A stretch of 42,595 nt of DNA from Myxococcota bacterium. GTDB taxonomy: Bacteria; Myxococcota_A; Polyangia; Polyangiales; Polyangiaceae. The position numbers were made by a program, and so were the translations under genes. The notes under the pieces were generated by a model. That model was given only the letters and a program-made list of their open reading frames with translations, had not been told where the DNA came from and ran no database searches. Where the stretch lies: contig CAUJFL010000434.1 in the NCBI GenBank assembly GCA_963169165.1, positions 1 to 42,595 on the forward strand, in the 5' to 3' direction. Positions 12,776-22,973 of this stretch are shown here, piece after piece. Position 1 is the stretch's first letter. Each line of letters starts with the position of its first letter.

Positions 12776-14589
12776 ATGCCCTCCTCGCTCTTCGATCTCT
12801 GGCCGGTGCTCGGCGTCGGCGCCATCGGCGCGTTGATCCCGACCAAGAAAGACTGGAAGCTCCGCGCGGGCCTGGGGCTCTCGGCGGCCCTGCTCGTGCT
12901 CTTCATGCTGAAGGTGTGGGACCTGCCGGTCACCCCCGAGGGCGGCGCCAAGGAGTGGCCCAACCTCCTGTCGGCGCTGATCGCGATCCCGCTGCTCGGC
13001 GCCGGGTTTCTGCTGTTCTTGCCGCGCCAGTCTCCCGAGCTGCTGAAGCGCTTCACGCTCGGCGTGCTGGCGCTCGATCTGCTGCTGTCGTTGACGCTGC
13101 TGTCGGTGCCGATGACCAAGGGCTGGCACTTCCAGTCGATCCACGAGTGGGTGCCGTCGCTCGGCATCCGCTACCACGTCGCGGTCGACGGCATCAGCGT
13201 GTGGCTCGTGCTGCTGACGACGTTCGTCACGCCGATCGCCGTCTTCGCGTCGTTCGGCAGCATCAAGACGCGCATCAAGGAGCTGTGCTTCTCGTACCTG
13301 CTGATGCAGGGCGCGATGCTCTGCTCGTTCGTCGCGCTCGATCTGTTCCTCTTCTATGTCGCCTTCGAGCTGATGCTCGTGCCGATGTACGTGATGATCG
13401 GCATCTGGGGCGGCGCCGAGAAGATCAAGGCCTCGCTCAAGTTCTTCCTCTACACGATGTTCGGCAGCGTGCTGATGCTGGCCGCGCTGCTGTATCTCGT
13501 GTGGCAGTACACCCGCATCACCGGCGCGCCGAGCTTCGATCTGCTCGCGCTGTCGCGGGTCATGCTCCCGCAGAAGGTGCAGACCGTCTGCTTCGTGGCG
13601 TTCGCGCTCGCCTTCTTCATCAAGGTGCCGATGTTCCCCGTGCACACGTGGCTGCCCGACGCGCACGTGCAGGCGCCGACCGGCGGCTCCGTGATCCTCG
13701 CCGCGATCATGCTGAAGGTGGGCACCTACGGCTACCTGCGCTTCGCGATGGGCCTGTTCCCGTGGGCGGCCGGCACGATGAGCGCCAACCTCGCCGGCGT
13801 CGCGGTGCTCGGCGGCGTCCTGTACGGCGCGCTCTGCGCCTGGAAGCAGGACGACGTGAAGAAGCTCGTCGCCTACTCGTCGGTCGCGCACCTCGGCTAC
13901 GTGATGCTGGGGTTGTTCAGCGCGACGCCGAGCGCGATCTCCGGCTCGATCCTGCAGATGGTGAACCACGGCGTCTCGACGGGCGCCCTCTTCATGCTGG
14001 TCGGCGTGATCTACGACCGGCGCCACACGCGCCAGGTCGACGAGTTTGGCGGCCTCGCGAAGGTGATGCCCGTGTTCGCTACGCTCTGGCTCATCGTCAC
14101 GTTCGCCAGCATCGGCGTCCCGGGGACCAACGGCTTCGTCGGCGAGTTCATGATCATCATGGGCACCTACGCGAGCCCGCGCCTCGGGCGGTTCGCGGGC
14201 ATCGACACGGTGCTGGCGGCGTTCGGCGTCATCCTCGGGGCGGTCTACATGCTGAGCGTCACCCAGAAGATGATGTTCGGTCCTCTCTCCAACCCGAAGA
14301 ACAAGCGCCTCTCCGACGTGAACACCCGCGAGGGCCTCGCGCTCGCGCCGCTCGTGGTGCTGATCTTCGTGATCGGGTTCTTCCCGTCGCTGTTCACCGA
14401 CAGGATGAAGGACGCGGTCGCCGCGTTCGATGTCCGCTACCGCGACTCGTTCGAGCTCGCGAAGATGCACGGCAACGAGCCGCCCGAGCTGATCGAGATC
14501 CAGGATCCGTCGTTCTTGCAAGGGGCGCCGCCGCTAGGCAAGGCCGCCGTCGAGGCCGCGCGCGCCGCCGCTGGAGAGGGGGCCAAGTG

Positions 14590-14590
<1 letters not shown>
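12776..14590 (+). CDS. nuoM: NADH-quinone oxidoreductase subunit M
   Basis: NuoM is the middle antiporter-like proton-pumping subunit of complex I. The 604-residue product carries the conserved ELMLVPMYVMIGIWGG segment with the key glutamate, and the helix KVPMFPVHTWLPDAHVQAP with the pump lysine. It is longer than E. coli NuoM (509 residues): an N-terminal portion of about 50 residues adds a hydrophobic stretch, and the C-terminus has a hydrophilic tail of about 50 residues rich in Glu/Pro/Ala. The gene follows nuoL after 39 bases, and its TGA shares one base with the nuoN ATG (TGATG). No strong ribosome binding site is visible before the ATG. Confidence 0.95.
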
Positions 14591-16079
<1,489 letters not shown>

Positions 16080-16083
<4 letters not shown>

Positions 16084-16958
16084 AGGCGCCCCTCGCGCTC
16101 GCGGCGGGGCTCGTGCTCGCGCTCTCCGGGTGCGAGCGGCCCAAGCCTCGCTCCGACGCGCCGCCCGTGCTGACGGTCATTCCGCCTCCGTCTGCCACCG
16201 TCGAGGTGGTCGCGCCGCCGGTCACGTCCGCGCAGATCTCGGCGAGCAACAACCCGTCGGGGCTGCCCGTGTACACGGGGCCGTTCGGCGTGATCGAGGG
16301 CAAGCTCACCTACAAGGGCGCGCCGCCGGGGGCCGAGCCACAAGAGCTCCCGATCCCGGGGCGCTGCAAGGTCGCGGCAGACACCTACGCCCACCATTTT
16401 CGAGTGGCGAGCGACGGCGGGCTCGGCGACGCGATCGTCGCGGTCACCGGGTTCGAAAAGTACGTCGAGCCGGAGGGCGAGGCGGTCTCGACGAAGATCC
16501 AGGGCTGCGCCTACTCGACCCGGACGCTGGTGCTCACGTTCGGGCAGCGGCTCGAGATCTCCAACCTCGACGACGAATCTTACGTTCCTCACCTGTACGG
16601 CGCCCAGAACCCGGTGCAGATGGTCGCCGTGCCGCACGGCCCGCCGGTCAAGATCTACCCGCGCGCGATCGGGCGCTTCAAGCTCGCCGACGACATGCGC
16701 CGCCCGTGGATGGAGGCCGAGGTGCTCGTGTTCAAGTTCGCCACCCACGCGATCACCTCGCCCGCGGGCACGTATCGCGTCGCGCGGGTGCCGCCGGGGC
16801 AGGTGACGGTCGGCGCGTGGCACCCGAAGCTCTCGAAGTCGTTCGCGCCGCAGGCCACTCGCGACGTGACGGTGGTCGCCGGCAAGACCACCACGGTCGA
16901 TCTCGAGATCGTCCTCGCGCCCTCGCCGTCCGCGTCCGGGTCGGCCAGGCCCCGCTGA
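16080..16958 (+). CDS. Cupredoxin-like / carboxypeptidase-regulatory-like lipoprotein coupled to nuoN
   Basis: This 292-residue lipoprotein starts at a GTG inside the nuoN stop (GTGA). Its signal ends in the lipobox Leu-Ser-Gly-Cys (C18), followed by a Pro/Ser-rich linker. The mature domain resembles the periplasmic cupredoxin-like plus carboxypeptidase-regulatory-like proteins common in myxobacteria: a conserved Cys after the IPGR turn, a second Cys in the GCAYSTRTLVLTFGQ strand, a VPHG motif, then VARVPPGQVTVGAWHP and a TTTVDLEI end strand. The CTT copper site of a true blue-copper protein is not obvious, so metal binding is unproven. Sitting at the end of the nuo run suggests a respiratory-chain link, but that is inference from coupling only. 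The tail is Ser/Ala/Pro-rich. Confidence 0.8.
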
Positions 16959-16961
16959 GCC

Positions 16962-18152
16962 GTGCCGCCGCGACCGAAGCCTCGGCCGATCGCGCGACTC
17001 CGTGAACCCGCGGCGCGCGCGGTCGTCAGAGGGCATCCGTGGGTGTTTCGCGAGGGGGCGGCGCAGCTGCCAGAGGTCGAGCCGGGCGACGTCGTCGCGG
17101 TGCTGGGGTCGGATGCTCGCGAGCTCGGGCTCGCGCTGTGCGATCCGCGCGGCGTGATCTGCCTGCGCATGCTCTCGTCGTCTGTCGCGGTCGACGAGGG
17201 GGCGCTCGTGCGCGAGCGGCTGTCCGGGGCGTTCGCGGCGCGCGCTCGGCTCGTCGCGTCGCCGTCGACCACCGCGTACCGCCTCGTCCACGGCGAGGGA
17301 GACGGCCTCCCTGGCGTCGTCGTCGACAGGTACGCGCACGTCGCCGTCGTCCGCCTCGACGGCGACGGGCCGTCCCGCTTCTTCGCGCGTCACCGCGGCG
17401 AGTTCATGGCAGCGCTGCACGCGGCGGGCGTCACCGCGCTCGGCGCTCGCCGCGTCGACGCCGCCCCGGGCGCGCCGAAGCTCGACGAGCTCGAGGGCGA
17501 GGTGCCGCCAGAGGTCCTCGTGCTCGAGCACGACATGAAGATGTGGGTCGATCTCCACCACGGCCAGAAGACCGGCGCGTTCCTCGATCAACGCGAGAGC
17601 CGGCTGCGGGTGCGTGGCCTGGCGCGCGGGCGGCGCGTGCTCAACCTCTTCAGCTACGCCGGCGGCTTCAGCCTCGCCGCCTCGCTCGGCGGGGCGACCC
17701 ACACGACGTCGGTCGATCTCGCGTCCGCGGGGCACAAGGCGGGCGCGCGGAGCTTTCGCGAGAACGGGCTCGAGCCGAGAGAGCACGCGTGGGTCACCGC
17801 CGACGCGTTCACGTTCCTCGAGGGCGCGCGCGCGCGCGGTGAGCGATGGGAGCTCGTGATCTGCGATCCCCCGAGCTTCGCGCACAGCGAGAAGACCAAG
17901 GCGCGCGGGCTCGCGGCCTACCGCAAGCTCCACGCCGCGGCCGTCGCGGTGCTGTCCAGGGGCGGAGTCTTCTGCGCCTCATCGTGCTCGAGTCACGTCA
18001 CCCACGACGACTTCTTGTCGACGCTCGACGTGTCCTCGACCGGGCGCGCGCTCCGGCTGCACGGGCTCGCCGGACCCCCGGAGGACCACCCGATCACGCC
18101 TGCGTGGCCCGAGGGGCGGTACCTGAAGTTCGCGTGGCTGACGGAGCTGTGA
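16962..18152 (+). CDS. rlmI: Class I SAM-dependent rRNA (cytosine-C5) methyltransferase, RlmI-like
   Basis: RlmI makes m5C in 23S rRNA. The 396-residue protein matches its layout. An N-terminal PUA domain (about 15-75, with HPWVF at 25-29) is followed by the EEHUD-type middle domain with LVHGEGDGLPG (108-118). The SAM-binding Rossmann methyltransferase then shows GAFLDQR (205-211), NLFSYAGGFS (228-237), the CDPPSF motif (301-306) and the catalytic-cysteine region CASSCSSH, where C342 is the likely nucleophile. Length equals E. coli RlmI (396). The GTG start lies three bases after the stop of the upstream lipoprotein, so it may be co-transcribed with the nuo genes. A related family member with another target base (RlmK/RlmL C-terminal type) is less likely given the PUA start. 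Confidence 0.88.
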   Translation: MPPRPKPRPIARLREPAARAVVRGHPWVFREGAAQLPEVEPGDVVAVLGSDARELGLALCDPRGVICLRMLSSSVAVDEGALVRERLSGAFAARARLVASPSTTAYRLVHGEGDGLPGVVVDRYAHVAVVRLDGDGPSRFFARHRGEFMAALHAAGVTALGARRVDAAPGAPKLDELEGEVPPEVLVLEHDMKMWVDLHHGQKTGAFLDQRESRLRVRGLARGRRVLNLFSYAGGFSLAASLGGATHTTSVDLASAGHKAGARSFRENGLEPREHAWVTADAFTFLEGARARGERWELVICDPPSFAHSEKTKARGLAAYRKLHAAAVAVLSRGGVFCASSCSSHVTHDDFLSTLDVSSTGRALRLHGLAGPPEDHPITPAWPEGRYLKFAWLTEL

Positions 18153-18155
18153 CCG

Positions 18156-19463
18156 ATGACGACGCGCGCGCGGGTGCTGCTCGTCTCGGCCAACCGCGAG
18201 CGCTTGCCGCAGCCGGTCGTCCCGCTCGGCGCGCTGTATGTCGCGGCGGCGCTCCGGCCGACGTGTGACGTCGAGCTGCTCGATCTCTGCTTCGAGCAAG
18301 AGCCTCACGAGGCGCTGCGGACGCGCCTCGCCGCCAGCGCCCCCGACGTCGTCGGGCTCGCGCTGAGGAACCTCCACGACAACACCTACAGCGAGCCCGC
18401 GGCGCTGATCGCCGAGTACGCCGAGCTCGCGCGGACGATCCGCGCCGGCTCTCCCGCGCCGCTCGTGCTCGGGGGCGCGGGGTTCTCGCTGCAACCCGAG
18501 CGGCTGCTCGCCGCCCTCGGGGCCGATCACGGCGTCGTCGGCGAGGGCGAGCGCGCCATGGTCACGCTGGTGGAGGCGCTGTCGCGTGGGGAGCGCCCGC
18601 CTCGACTCGTGTCGGCCGACGCCGCAACCGGGGCGCCCGTGCCGCTCGGCCGCGCGCGCGGCGCGGTGCTCGACGCGCTGCCCGCCCCCGCGCGAGACCT
18701 CACCGATCCGCGCTACTTCGCCTTCGACGGGACGGCGAACGTGCAGACCAAGCGCGGCTGCGCGTTCTCCTGCACGTACTGCGACTACCCCGATCTCGAG
18801 GGGCGCAAGGTGCGCTTGCGGAGCCCGGCGCGCGTCGCCGAAGAGGTCGCCGCGCTCGCCGCCACGCCGGGCGTCTCCCATGTGTTCTTCGTCGACAGCG
18901 TGTTCAACGTGCCGCGATCGCACGCTCGGGCCATCTGCGACGAGCTCGCGACGCGCGGCGCGCCGGTGCCCTGGGTCGCGTACGTGACGCCGCTCGGTCT
19001 CGACGACGAGCTCGCCGCGGCGATGGCGCGCGCCGGGTGCGTGGGGGTCGAGCTCGGCACCGACACCGGCACGCCCGAGGGCCTCGCTCGCCTGCAGAAG
19101 CCGTTCTCCATCGACGACGTGCGCCGCGCGACCTCGGCGCTGCGAGCGGCCGGCGTGCGCGACTGCCACACGTTCGTGCTCGGCGCCGAGGGCGAGTCGC
19201 TCGACGAGGTGCGCCGCACGCTCGAGTTCGCCGACGCGCTCGCGCCGTCGCTCGCGGTGTTCCTCGTCTTCACCGAGGACCGCGCCGATCGCGCGCTCGG
19301 CCCCGCCTCGAACCGCGAAGAGATCCTGCGCCTCCTGTCCGACGTCGCGCCCTCGCGGAGGGGCTTCGTCGTCCCCGAGCTCGGCGTCAGGTTCGGCGCC
19401 AAGATCTCGCGCATCGTCGCCGCGCGCGGCCTGCGGGGTCCGGCCTGGCTTCACCTCGGGTGA
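18156..19463 (+). CDS. Radical SAM protein with N-terminal B12-binding-type domain
   Basis: The 435-residue protein has an N-terminal cobalamin-binding-type Rossmann domain (about 1-140: VVPLGALYVAAAL, APDVVGLALRN, PLVLGGAGFS, GVVGEGE) and a radical SAM barrel with KRGCAFSCTYCDYP. The 4Fe-4S ligands are C202, C206 and C209 (CX3CX2C). The DxHxxG cobalamin-ligating motif is not seen; the equivalent stretch reads LLDLCFEQEP. If cobalamin binds, it would be without the usual lower His ligand, as is known for some members of this class. Members build or methylate lipids, cofactors and natural products; the substrate here cannot be named. The ATG is three bases after the rlmI stop region, so they share a transcript. 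It converges with the TPR lipoprotein gene. Confidence 0.88.
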   Translation: MTTRARVLLVSANRERLPQPVVPLGALYVAAALRPTCDVELLDLCFEQEPHEALRTRLAASAPDVVGLALRNLHDNTYSEPAALIAEYAELARTIRAGSPAPLVLGGAGFSLQPERLLAALGADHGVVGEGERAMVTLVEALSRGERPPRLVSADAATGAPVPLGRARGAVLDALPAPARDLTDPRYFAFDGTANVQTKRGCAFSCTYCDYPDLEGRKVRLRSPARVAEEVAALAATPGVSHVFFVDSVFNVPRSHARAICDELATRGAPVPWVAYVTPLGLDDELAAAMARAGCVGVELGTDTGTPEGLARLQKPFSIDDVRRATSALRAAGVRDCHTFVLGAEGESLDEVRRTLEFADALAPSLAVFLVFTEDRADRALGPASNREEILRLLSDVAPSRRGFVVPELGVRFGAKISRIVAARGLRGPAWLHLG

Positions 19464-19477
19464 GCCGAGACGGCGCG

Positions 19478-20779
19478 TCAAAAGAGCCTGTGCGGTCCGA
19501 GCAGCGCCCTCGTGCGGTCGTCCGCCGCGCCCCTCGCGAGCTTCACCGTGACGAGCCCGTCGTCAGCGATCGCGACCGCGAAGGTCGCCTCGCGCGAGAT
19601 CGGCAGCCCCGGCGTCGAGAGCCTCTTCGTGTCGTCGTCGAGCTCGGCGTCGCCCATCCGCGCGCGCTTGTAGGAGATCGACAGCGGCAGCTTCAACGGG
19701 CACACGGTCTCGCGCCGCCGCTCGTCGGCGAGCAGGCAGAGCACCACGTCGCGCGCCTCCTCGGTCTCCTCCTCGTCGACGCCCAGATCGCTGTCGTGTC
19801 GGCGCCTCAGCACCTCGAGCCACAGCACCTTGCGCGCCTTCAGCTCGCGCACCTCGATCCTGGGGAAGCTCGCGTCCTCCGTCACGCCGAACGCGCCGGG
19901 GTTGTAGGTCTGCACGAGCTCGGCCACCGTGGTCCACCCGCGCAGGCTCGACGCGGCCAGCAAGAACCTCTCCTCGAGGCGCGTCGCGGGCGCGCGCACG
20001 ATGGCGACACGCTTCATGAGGTCCTCGGGCGCGCCGTCGAGCGGCACGATCGCGGCCGGGCCGACGTCGCCGCCGTCGTCTTCGTCGAGCAGCCGCGCCG
20101 CCTTGCCGAGGCACGTCGTCAGCTCGTCGAGCGGGGTCGCGGCCGCGCACGGCAGCGGCGTGGCCGCCGGCGTCACCGCGCTGGCCGATGGTCGCGCGGA
20201 CGGCGCGGGTGGGGGCTTCTTGAGCTCGTCGAGCCGTCGCTGCACGACCGAGCTCGGGCGCAGCCGCAGCGAGTCGCCGTACGCCTTGATCGCATCGTCT
20301 CGCTTGCCGTCGGCCTCGTCGATGCGCCCGAGGTTGTACAGGGCCTTCGCCTTCGTGTCGGCGTCCGGCGCGCGACGCCACGCCTCGTGGCTCGCGCGGC
20401 GGGCCTTCCGCGCGTCGCCAGCCTGGTGCGCGGACCAGCCGAGATCGAGGAGCGCGCGCGGATCGTGCGGCACGTTGGCCAGCGCCTTCTCGAGCTCGGC
20501 GGTCGCCTCTCCCCAGCGCTTCTCGGCCGCGAGCGCGCGCCCGGTCTGGAGGTGTGCGGCGTAGGCCTTGCGCGCCTGCGGCGTGATCGCAGGCGGCGCG
20601 CTCGTAGCAGCTCGGGGCGCCGCGGTGCCGGTCGTCGTGGCCTTCGGCGGCGGCGGCGGCGCCGGGGTCGCGGTGGGCGCGCGCCGCGCGGGCAGCGCAG
20701 ACTCGTCCCGGCTGCAGGCCGTGAGAGCGACGATCGACAGCGAGAGGCCCAGAAGGAGCGGCGAGCGGGGGGCGGTCAC
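19478..20779 (-). CDS. TPR-repeat lipoprotein
   Basis: A 433-residue lipoprotein. The GTG start at 20779 gives a clean signal ending in Leu-Thr-Ala-Cys (C22), whereas an ATG 13 codons upstream only adds a charged leader. After a Pro/Ala/Thr-rich linker (about 30-65) come three tetratricopeptide-like repeats (about 70-178), with phrases such as LLDLGWSAHQAGDARKAR and ALYNLGRIDEADGKRDDAI. A second low-complexity linker is followed by a C-terminal part of about 230 residues that I do not recognise, with several Cys and a D/E-rich patch. It is presumably an envelope protein that binds partners through the TPRs. It converges with the radical SAM gene, 14 bases apart. Confidence 0.8.
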   Translation of the reverse strand: MTAPRSPLLLGLSLSIVALTACSRDESALPARRAPTATPAPPPPPKATTTGTAAPRAATSAPPAITPQARKAYAAHLQTGRALAAEKRWGEATAELEKALANVPHDPRALLDLGWSAHQAGDARKARRASHEAWRRAPDADTKAKALYNLGRIDEADGKRDDAIKAYGDSLRLRPSSVVQRRLDELKKPPPAPSARPSASAVTPAATPLPCAAATPLDELTTCLGKAARLLDEDDGGDVGPAAIVPLDGAPEDLMKRVAIVRAPATRLEERFLLAASSLRGWTTVAELVQTYNPGAFGVTEDASFPRIEVRELKARKVLWLEVLRRRHDSDLGVDEEETEEARDVVLCLLADERRRETVCPLKLPLSISYKRARMGDAELDDDTKRLSTPGLPISREATFAVAIADDGLVTVKLARGAADDRTRALLGPHRLF

Positions 20780-20834
20780 GGTGTCGCGACGATGACCCGA
20801 GGCGCGCCTCAGCGGCAAGCGCGACGCCGCCGCT

Positions 20835-21464
20835 TCACGCGAGCTTCGCCGACGTCAGCCTGTGCAACGCGAGCTGGCGTCGCTCGCCCGAGTCGACGTC
20901 GACGCAGTTGAGGCGGGTCTCCTGGCGATCGAGCGCGACACAGTCGATGCGCACGACGCGCGTCACGCGCCCGCGCTCGGCCTCGTACGTCACGCGGAGC
21001 GGCCGCTTTTCGAACCACGCCGCCTCGACCGCCCGCCGCACCGCCGCGGCCGCCGCGCGCGCGGGCACTCCGACGTAGGAGATCGTGCGCTCCACGTCGG
21101 CCAGATCGCGCTGCTGACCGCGCGGCAGCGCCGCCCTCACCTTGTCGATCGCGGCGCCGAGCGTGTCGGTGAACGGCAACAGGCGCAGCTCCCTCAGCAT
21201 CTCTCCGGCGGTCACGAGGAGCGCCGCCTCGCGCGCCGTGAAGTTCACCGGGGGCAGCGAGTAGGCGCGGTCGAGCGTGTAGCCGCCGCCGCGGCCGGCC
21301 TCCGCGAGCAGCGGAAGCTCCGCGTCGCGCAGGCCGTCGAGATCCCGGTAGATCGTCCGCACCGACACGCCGAAGCGCTCCGCGAGCTGGGCGGCCGTCA
21401 CCCCGCGCGCGCGTCGACCGCGCAGGTGCTCGGCGAGGGCGAAGAGGCGAGATGAGCGTCGCAT
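20835..21464 (-). CDS. YafY-type HTH/WYL-domain transcriptional regulator
   Basis: The N-terminal DeoR/HTH_11-type winged helix (about 1-60) contains LAERFGVSVRTIYRDLDGLR, a typical recognition helix. It is followed by GGGYTLD and a WYL-like ligand-sensing region ending in a short beta-rich segment (RVVRIDCVALDRQETRLNCV region). WYL regulators usually respond to nucleic acid or nucleotide ligands. The ATG at 21464 (MRRSSRLFAL…) gives the usual family start; an ATG nine codons upstream is possible. The gene is divergent from a GST gene across an AT-rich island, a pairing that suggests it controls the GST and itself. Confidence 0.85.
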   Translation of the reverse strand: MRRSSRLFALAEHLRGRRARGVTAAQLAERFGVSVRTIYRDLDGLRDAELPLLAEAGRGGGYTLDRAYSLPPVNFTAREAALLVTAGEMLRELRLLPFTDTLGAAIDKVRAALPRGQQRDLADVERTISYVGVPARAAAAAVRRAVEAAWFEKRPLRVTYEAERGRVTRVVRIDCVALDRQETRLNCVDVDSGERRQLALHRLTSAKLA

Positions 21465-21470
21465 CGATTC

Positions 21471-21489
21471 ACTGACATATAGATGACAC
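21471..21489. promoter_or_regulatory. AT-rich divergent promoter/operator between WYL regulator and GST
   Basis: The stretch ACTGACATATAGATGACAC stands out in a very G+C-rich setting. It offers TATAGA (plus, 21478-21483) as a -10 for the GST gene and a TATATG-type box on the minus strand for the regulator. Two TGACA direct repeats 11 bases apart flank the core and could be operator half-sites. Just downstream, CAAGG…CCTTG (21489-21506) is an imperfect inverted repeat. Confidence 0.45.
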
Positions 21490-21511
21490 AAGGCGGTGGC
21501 ACCTTGCGTTC

Positions 21512-22237
21512 ATGACTCACCCCGTCCCCCCGCTCACGCTGTGTGAACTCTCCGACACCGGGCTCCCGGGCTCGCCGTCGTGGTCGCCGTTCTGCCTCAA
21601 GGTGCACCGCGCGCTCGGCCACCTCGGGCTCCCGTATGCGCGCCGCCACGGCGCGGGGCCGATGGCCCACCGCGGCGTCAACCCGGCGAAGCAGGTGCCG
21701 GTGCTGCTCATCGGCGACGAGCCGGTGGCCGACTCGTCGCGCATCCTCGCGCGGCTCGATCGGCTGTGCGAGGGACGCCTCGGCGGCGCGCTCGAGCCGC
21801 GCGCGCGGGCCGAGTCTCGGCTGTGGGAGGAGCTCGCGGACACGGCGGTCAACGGCTTCGTCGTGGCCGCGCGCTGGATCGACGCCGACAACTGGCCCCG
21901 CACCAGGGCGGCGTACTTCGAGCAGATGCCCGCCGTCGTGCGCGCGATCGTCCCTGGTCGGCTCCGCGCGCGCGTGAGGGGGGCGCTCGTCGCGCGCGAC
22001 CTGCTGCGCGCGGGAGAGGCCGCCTGCTGGGAGCGGTTCGAGCAGCTGCTCGATGACCTCGAGGCGCGGGCGCCCGAGGCAGGGGAGTTCTGGGTCGGCC
22101 CCACGCCGAGCTTCGCCGATTTCGCGCTGTGGGGTCAGCTGCACGCGCTCCGGACGCCGCTCACGCCGCGACAGGCCGAGCGCGTCGCGGCCCGCCCCGG
22201 GCTCTCGCGCTATCTGGACGCGGTCGGCGCGGCGTGA
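21512..22237 (+). CDS. Glutathione S-transferase family protein
   Basis: A 241-residue protein with the GST layout. The N-terminal thioredoxin-like half (about 8-88) carries the SPFCLKVHRAL active-site helix, the cis-Pro strand KQVPVLLIG and the glutathione-binding ADSSRIL turn. The helical C-terminal half ends with the GPTPSFADFALWGQL motif typical of bacterial GSTs. It likely conjugates or reduces electrophiles with glutathione or another thiol in the cytoplasm. It is divergent from the WYL regulator, its probable controller. It converges with a small lipoprotein gene nine bases away. Confidence 0.86.
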   Translation: MTHPVPPLTLCELSDTGLPGSPSWSPFCLKVHRALGHLGLPYARRHGAGPMAHRGVNPAKQVPVLLIGDEPVADSSRILARLDRLCEGRLGGALEPRARAESRLWEELADTAVNGFVVAARWIDADNWPRTRAAYFEQMPAVVRAIVPGRLRARVRGALVARDLLRAGEAACWERFEQLLDDLEARAPEAGEFWVGPTPSFADFALWGQLHALRTPLTPRQAERVAARPGLSRYLDAVGAA

Positions 22238-22246
22238 GCCCGAGGT

Positions 22247-22960
22247 TCAGGGCGCGGCGGGCGGTGTCAGCACGCTCGTCGACGGGTTGCCGCGCAGCAG
22301 CAGCGCGATCCCCGCGCTGCTGAACCCCACGCTGATGCCCGCCGAGATGCCCGCGAGCACGTGCCGCTCGCTCGTCGTCATCGGGCGACGGTCGCTGCCC
22401 TTTCCCACCGTCAGCCCGGGGACGAACAGGAACACGCTGCCCAGCGCGAGCCAGAGCACGCCGTTGGCGGCGAACGCGATCCCGAGCGGCTCGTTCATCG
22501 CCTCGCGCTCGCGCACGTCGAGCACGTTGGAGCGCGGCGTGACGAGCTCGAGCTCGCGGCGCGGGCGCGACTTGGTCCCCGAGACCATCGTCGTCGCCGC
22601 GATCACCTCGTCGTCGCCGATGATCACGCTCGACACCCTGCCGTCGACCAGCCCAGCGGCGGACAGGATCACCTCCTCGTGCGCCGCCGTCGTCAGGACG
22701 ACGCTGCCGTCGGCGCGGCGCATGAGGCGCGCGCGTCGGCTGGCGGCACCCCCGGGCGGACGACCGCTCGGGATGACGACGACGCCGGTCAGCGGCTCGC
22801 GCACCTGGACCGCCCCGGGGTCGCGGACCGACAGGTCGTAGCCGGTCACGCAGGCGGGGGTCAGCGCGCACGCCATCACCAGGGCGAGCCGCGAAGCGGA
22901 CGATCGGCCCGAGGGGTCGGCGCGGTCACGCGGCCGTGGCGCGGGAGGCGAGGGACGCAA
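22247..22960 (-). CDS. Small membrane lipoprotein of unknown function
   Basis: A 237-residue product whose signal ends in Leu-Thr-Pro-Ala-Cys (C37 from the chosen start). I take TTG 22960 as the start: TAGGCT lies seven bases upstream, and the next in-frame ATG upstream (23020) would add a long charged leader and overlap the preceding gene by 50 bases. A beta-rich, Arg/Val-rich part of about 100 residues is followed by two hydrophobic segments (PLGIAFAANGVLWLALGS and the VLAGISAGISVGFSSAGIAL region). Having both a lipid anchor and membrane helices is unusual. No family recognised. Confidence 0.6.
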   Translation of the reverse strand: MRPSPPAPRPRDRADPSGRSSASRLALVMACALTPACVTGYDLSVRDPGAVQVREPLTGVVVIPSGRPPGGAASRRARLMRRADGSVVLTTAAHEEVILSAAGLVDGRVSSVIIGDDEVIAATTMVSGTKSRPRRELELVTPRSNVLDVREREAMNEPLGIAFAANGVLWLALGSVFLFVPGLTVGKGSDRRPMTTSERHVLAGISAGISVGFSSAGIALLLRGNPSTSVLTPPAAP

Positions 22961-22967
22961 CCGGTCG

Positions 22968-22973
22968 AGCCTA
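22968..22973 (-). promoter_or_regulatory. -10-like hexamer TAGGCT with leaderless spacing
   Basis: TAGGCT on the minus strand ends seven bases before the proposed TTG start of the small membrane lipoprotein and overlaps the stop codon of the upstream hydrolase gene. The surrounding CGGCTAGGCTCG is identical to the sequence before the SDR gene at 27868. Confidence 0.4.

Noticed and set aside
10439-14521. Long open frame on the minus strand opposite nuoL/nuoM (1360 codons)
   Set aside because: Composition is Arg/His/Glu/Asp-rich with no recognisable domain, and it lies fully antisense to clear nuo genes; high G+C produces such frames.
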